DNA of 32,314 bases from CAYQCN01 sp964415975. GTDB lineage: Bacteria; Patescibacteriota; Saccharimonadia; QS-5-54-17. The stretch is from positions 1-32,314 of the forward strand of contig CAYQCN010000005.1 in the NCBI GenBank assembly GCA_964415975.1, read 5' to 3'. Positions 30,701-32,314 of this stretch are shown here, in pieces. Numbering within the stretch: position 1 is the stretch's first letter; each line of letters starts with the position of its first letter. The notes under the pieces were generated by a model. It ran no database searches, had not been told where the DNA came from, and saw only the letters and a list, made by a program, of their open reading frames with translations. The position numbers and the translations under genes were made by a program.

Positions 30701-31969
30701 GGTCAGTCTCAAGTTAACTCACAAGCCGGTGGCCAAGCTTCAATTGACAGCTTAAGTCAACAAACCTTGCCAGACCAAAGCCAGCCACAAAACCCATCTC
30801 AACCCCAACCTGAAACCTATGAGGCTACGACTCCACCACCTCAGCCTCAACAGCCCTCATCTCAATCACCTAGCCCTCAAGAACAATCAAATGACCATAT
30901 GAGCCCTCAGCAGACCTCCGGGCCTGATGCCAATACATCACCCCCAGAAGAAGAGTTTTCCTTGCCATCAAGCAGAGATTATCTATCTTCTGATACGCCG
31001 CCAATTTCACAGCCCTCTACGGGGCAACCAACTAGCTCTCCAGCGCCCAGCTCTCAGCCGGAATCTAAGCCTCTAGAGGGTAGTCAGCCTGGTCCGACCA
31101 CCAGCAATCAGCCGGCGCCTAGCGAGCATGCTGATAGCCAGAGAGGTAGTCAGCAGCCACTTCAACCCGCCGCTCAAAGCGACACGCTTGAGACAGATAA
31201 AGAAACTCAAAATTATGCAGCTGCTATCAACGGAAATGTGAACACTCAGAAATATCCTGAACCAGCGCCCCCTCAAAACAATAGTAGCGCTCAAGGGCAA
31301 GGCGCTGATACAGGCAGTGACGAGGTCGCAGGCGAAGAAGAGAGGGGCGATACATCTTCAGAAGACAATAGACGAGAAAGCAATGATAATGGCCTCGGCA
31401 ATCAAATAGGCGACCAGCAAGAACCAGAATCTAAAAGTGATACATATCAATCTAGCCCCGGTCAACAGGCAGACAAGGCCGAAGGCGAGGATGAAACTGA
31501 AGGCGATGAAACTGCAGCTAAGCCATCTCCTAACCTAGAGTCTATGAAAGACGAACTCTCTAAAGAGCTAGGCCCTGAGCTAGTATCTAGCTCTAATGAA
31601 GAAGAGGCAGTTGATGAATCTGATTATGAGCAACAGGACTCTGAGGAAGGCTATAAACCAGGTGGCCAAGATGATGCAGCTAGCTTAGAAGCCATGAAAG
31701 ACGAGCTTTCTAAGGAGCTTGAATCTGAAGTGACTGTTAACTCCCGCGAAGAAGGGACTGACAGTGCAGCCGATAATAAGCAGCAAGAGCCAGAGCCTCA
31801 TACGGATACAACTACTAGCCAGCCAGCTCAGCAAGAGGGCAGTCCTGATGCATCAGCTCAGCCACAGAGCGAAACAAAAGATGAATCACAAAAGCCTGAA
31901 TCAAATATTCCCGACCTCAAACCAGGAGAAGTTTATATAGACGAAGATGGCAATGTTCACAAAGGCTAA
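27701..31969 (+). CDS. VirB4/VirD4 (TraC/TraG)-like type IV secretion ATPase with long disordered tail
   Basis: 1422 aa. N-terminal membrane helix (2-24), then a ~370-residue domain. The ATPase has Walker A GQTGTGKS (411-418), FAFIDPHGDAAEE, Walker B YVDEFQNF (Asp665-Glu666) and the ARKYRLNLIVANQFISQL sensor region typical of TraG/VirD4-type DNA-transfer ATPases. From about 795 to the end it is almost free of hydrophobic residues: first Ser/Gln/Pro-rich, then Glu/Asp-rich. The tail holds a duplicated MKDELSKEL unit (about 1279 and 1329, 50 residues apart) and ends DEDGNVHKG. It probably energises a type IV secretion or pilus-like machine. A strong internal Shine-Dalgarno before Met889 could yield the tail as a separate protein. 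Confidence 0.85.
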   Translation: MIAIIVISVLTIAGLGLTGYLIYRRGLRYAKGIERGIKMVPILINLPPASEDVEVGGRDVRDVMQERNSQAEVLYNLIASTATKGFKSKFFGQRHIGFEIVAIDGIIRFYAAVPVAMVSVIKQAILTAYPGAQLEEVEDHNIFSEAGKISGTYGGEVKLKKEYSYPIATFNELQRDAVSGLINSLKSLEEGDGATIQILLRPASEGWEKNTENLAKKLGEDDGGKGFSLKHILQAPFKVPESGDDSSSKTPKQLSNTEQSTIEAIERKAKASGYEVLIRVIASSATASRAQANTNNIVAAFSLFDAPGLNGFKFEPAKNIENFVTDFIFRFFPPERNKMILNSIELSTLFHFPDDQFTKTSQVQRQQSKQVEGPNNISQTGVLVGNNVHHGVKKEIRLNDNDRRRHVYIVGQTGTGKSVLLENMMVQDIRDGKGFAFIDPHGDAAEEILGMLPKERAEDVIYFDPGDMDNPPGLNLFEYHTEDQKDFLIQEAINMLEKLYDPHNQGIVGPRYHHMFRNAALTVMADPAGGTFIDVSKLFRDPQFVKDKLKHVQDKTVLEFWQKEMPAAQRSSDHGEMVSWFVSKFGAFLSNQMMRNIIGQSQSSFDLREVMDNRKILIANLSKGRLGELNSKLLGMIFVMKFQAAAMSRASVPEDQRVDFSLYVDEFQNFSTESFAHILSEARKYRLNLIVANQFISQLSEEVREAVFGNVGTIVSFRSGPNDADFLVKQFAPTFNERDLVNMPNYNTAIRLMNGGLPTKPFSLATLPPIGSANPKLIEAVKQLSSIKYGRPRQEVEDEIFDRLSTKPPPSPFDSLASSRQEGSSSNSRDSRPATSSSSDSSSSQGGQSFLDEWLAKRRQHMQQSDQKKSRVSASDSHANQTQEGRFNMNPDQHQNQSNSQQSSSGRPQSFQPESHSEDGKPDEAVRSSSHRKSVTPPPPKQPPVLPQDNPADQTSQTSAVPQPGQSVPGAHFASSQYAPQSQSNTQPQSEGMHGQQAPLGQSQVNSQAGGQASIDSLSQQTLPDQSQPQNPSQPQPETYEATTPPPQPQQPSSQSPSPQEQSNDHMSPQQTSGPDANTSPPEEEFSLPSSRDYLSSDTPPISQPSTGQPTSSPAPSSQPESKPLEGSQPGPTTSNQPAPSEHADSQRGSQQPLQPAAQSDTLETDKETQNYAAAINGNVNTQKYPEPAPPQNNSSAQGQGADTGSDEVAGEEERGDTSSEDNRRESNDNGLGNQIGDQQEPESKSDTYQSSPGQQADKAEGEDETEGDETAAKPSPNLESMKDELSKELGPELVSSSNEEEAVDESDYEQQDSEEGYKPGGQDDAASLEAMKDELSKELESEVTVNSREEGTDSAADNKQQEPEPHTDTTTSQPAQQEGSPDASAQPQSETKDESQKPESNIPDLKPGEVYIDEDGNVHKG
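30351..30367 (+). promoter_or_regulatory. internal Shine-Dalgarno and in-frame ATG
   Basis: AAGGGAGG (30351-30358) lies 6 nt before an in-frame ATG (30365-30367, Met889) inside the secretion-ATPase gene. It is the best Shine-Dalgarno in the second half of the window. It marks the boundary of the disordered tail closely. Confidence 0.4.
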
Positions 31970-32068
31970 CACCTACACCATAGTAAATAAAACAACAATA
32001 ATTTGACATAGATAAGACATAACTCTTCATAGACACCTCTCAGCCTGCTTTTATTGCGCATACAAAAC

Positions 32069-32098
32069 TTGCACAATTTAGAGGTAGAAGGTTAATAT
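32069..32098 (+). promoter_or_regulatory. possible promoter of the secreted protein
   Basis: TTGCAC (32069-32074), 18-nt spacer, TAATAT (32093-32098) within a TA-rich run. A second -35-like TTGACA at 32003 has no good -10 partner. The rest of 31970-32133 shows nothing else. Confidence 0.35.
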
Positions 32099-32133
32099 AT
32101 ATATTAGATGTATAAACAGGCTAAACATCAAAA

Positions 32134-32314
32134 GTGAAAAACAAAATCAAAACTCAAAACCTAGTGACCAAGCTTGGCGCATTGTCGTTAGTTTTTGCGT
32201 TTACCGCAACCATCTCCTTCCTCTCCCTAGCTTTAGCAAACCTACACGACTCTTCTGCTCAAGCCGACTCCCAATCCATCCCATACCGCATCAACTTCCA
32301 AGGCCGTCTCACAG
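32134..32314 (+). CDS. secreted surface protein, 5' part only
   Basis: The frame opens at GTG 32134 and continues past the window end; 60 residues are visible. A basic start (MKNKIKTQNLVTK) and hydrophobic core (LGALSLVFAFTATISFLSLALA) form a signal peptide, with a plausible cleavage after SAQA. The mature part starts DSQSIPYRINFQGRLT. A similar (I)NxQGRLTD opening is common in large repeat-rich surface proteins of uncultured bacteria. Base use is C-rich (tcc, ctc, acc codons) compared with the preceding genes, which may point to recent acquisition or a different expression class. Partial; length and function unknown. Confidence 0.75.
   Translation, partial: MKNKIKTQNLVTKLGALSLVFAFTATISFLSLALANLHDSSAQADSQSIPYRINFQGRLT

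Noticed and set aside
1..32314. UGA recoded as glycine, as in SR1/Gracilibacteria
   Set aside because: TGA ends argS, rnhA and other genes at the expected family lengths, and conserved glycines use GGN codons.
1..32314. CRISPR array, insertion sequence or prophage
   Set aside because: No regularly spaced repeats, transposase or phage structural genes were seen. The only mobile trace is the tmRNA 3' repeat.

Overview
The window reads as a stretch of chromosome from a small-genome bacterium of the Patescibacteria/CPR type, most like Candidatus Saccharibacteria (TM7). This placement is an inference from gene content and style: DUF4446, bactofilin, a type IV pilus ATPase, a VirB4/TraC-like ATPase with a huge disordered tail, membrane-anchored Clp and thioredoxin proteins, dense packing with 4-20 nt overlaps, and many apparently leaderless genes. 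TGA acts as a normal stop (for example at the end of argS), which argues against the UGA-recoding SR1/Gracilibacteria lineages.

Layout. 1-2.3 kb: an RNase HI, the RNase P RNA gene, a shared bidirectional terminator, and the infC-rpmI-rplT operon on the minus strand, where infC starts with ATC. 2.3-4 kb: a minus-strand operon DUF4446-bactofilin-diacylglycerol-kinase-like. 4-6.9 kb: a small membrane protein, a YifB/ComM AAA ATPase and a GalT-like HIT protein. 6.9-7.6 kb: tmRNA with an unusually long tag, followed by a second copy of its 3' end that looks like an attachment-site scar. 7.7-10.1 kb: an extracytoplasmic redox cluster (anchored rhodanese, anchored thioredoxin-like protein, DsbD/CcdA-like transporter). 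10.2-13.1 kb: a cytosolic GH37 trehalase-like protein converging on a PilB/GspE ATPase. 13.2-13.4 kb: a candidate small RNA beside smpB. 13.4-20 kb: smpB, argS, a zinc-ribbon protein plus an HExxH metallopeptidase, pcm, a small membrane protein and a membrane-anchored two-AAA Clp ATPase. 19.8-22.1 kb: rmuC, a small ORF and trpS. 22.15-22.95 kb: a long gene-free region holding a strong promoter, about 430 nt of extensively self-complementary sequence and a terminator, the best candidate for an undescribed RNA. 22.96-27.2 kb: a small membrane protein, pheS, a short coupling ORF and pheT, whose B5 domain is interrupted by a complete NlpC/P60 cysteine-peptidase-like domain. 27.2-32 kb: a small companion gene and a 1422-residue VirB4/VirD4-type ATPase. 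The window closes in the start of a secreted surface protein.

Themes. Translation and ribosome rescue dominate: tmRNA, SmpB, IF3, L20, L35, ArgRS, TrpRS and PheRS, with RNase P for tRNA maturation. Cell-envelope functions (pilus, secretion ATPase, redox, bactofilin, surface protein) form the second theme and fit an episymbiotic lifestyle. First genes of transcription units repeatedly have a TATAAT-like box only 6-11 nt before the ATG and no Shine-Dalgarno, while internal operon genes carry clear Shine-Dalgarno sequences.

The two strongest leads are the PheT/NlpC-P60 fusion and the structured RNA upstream of the pheS unit. All family assignments are from motif recognition by eye; no database search was run.
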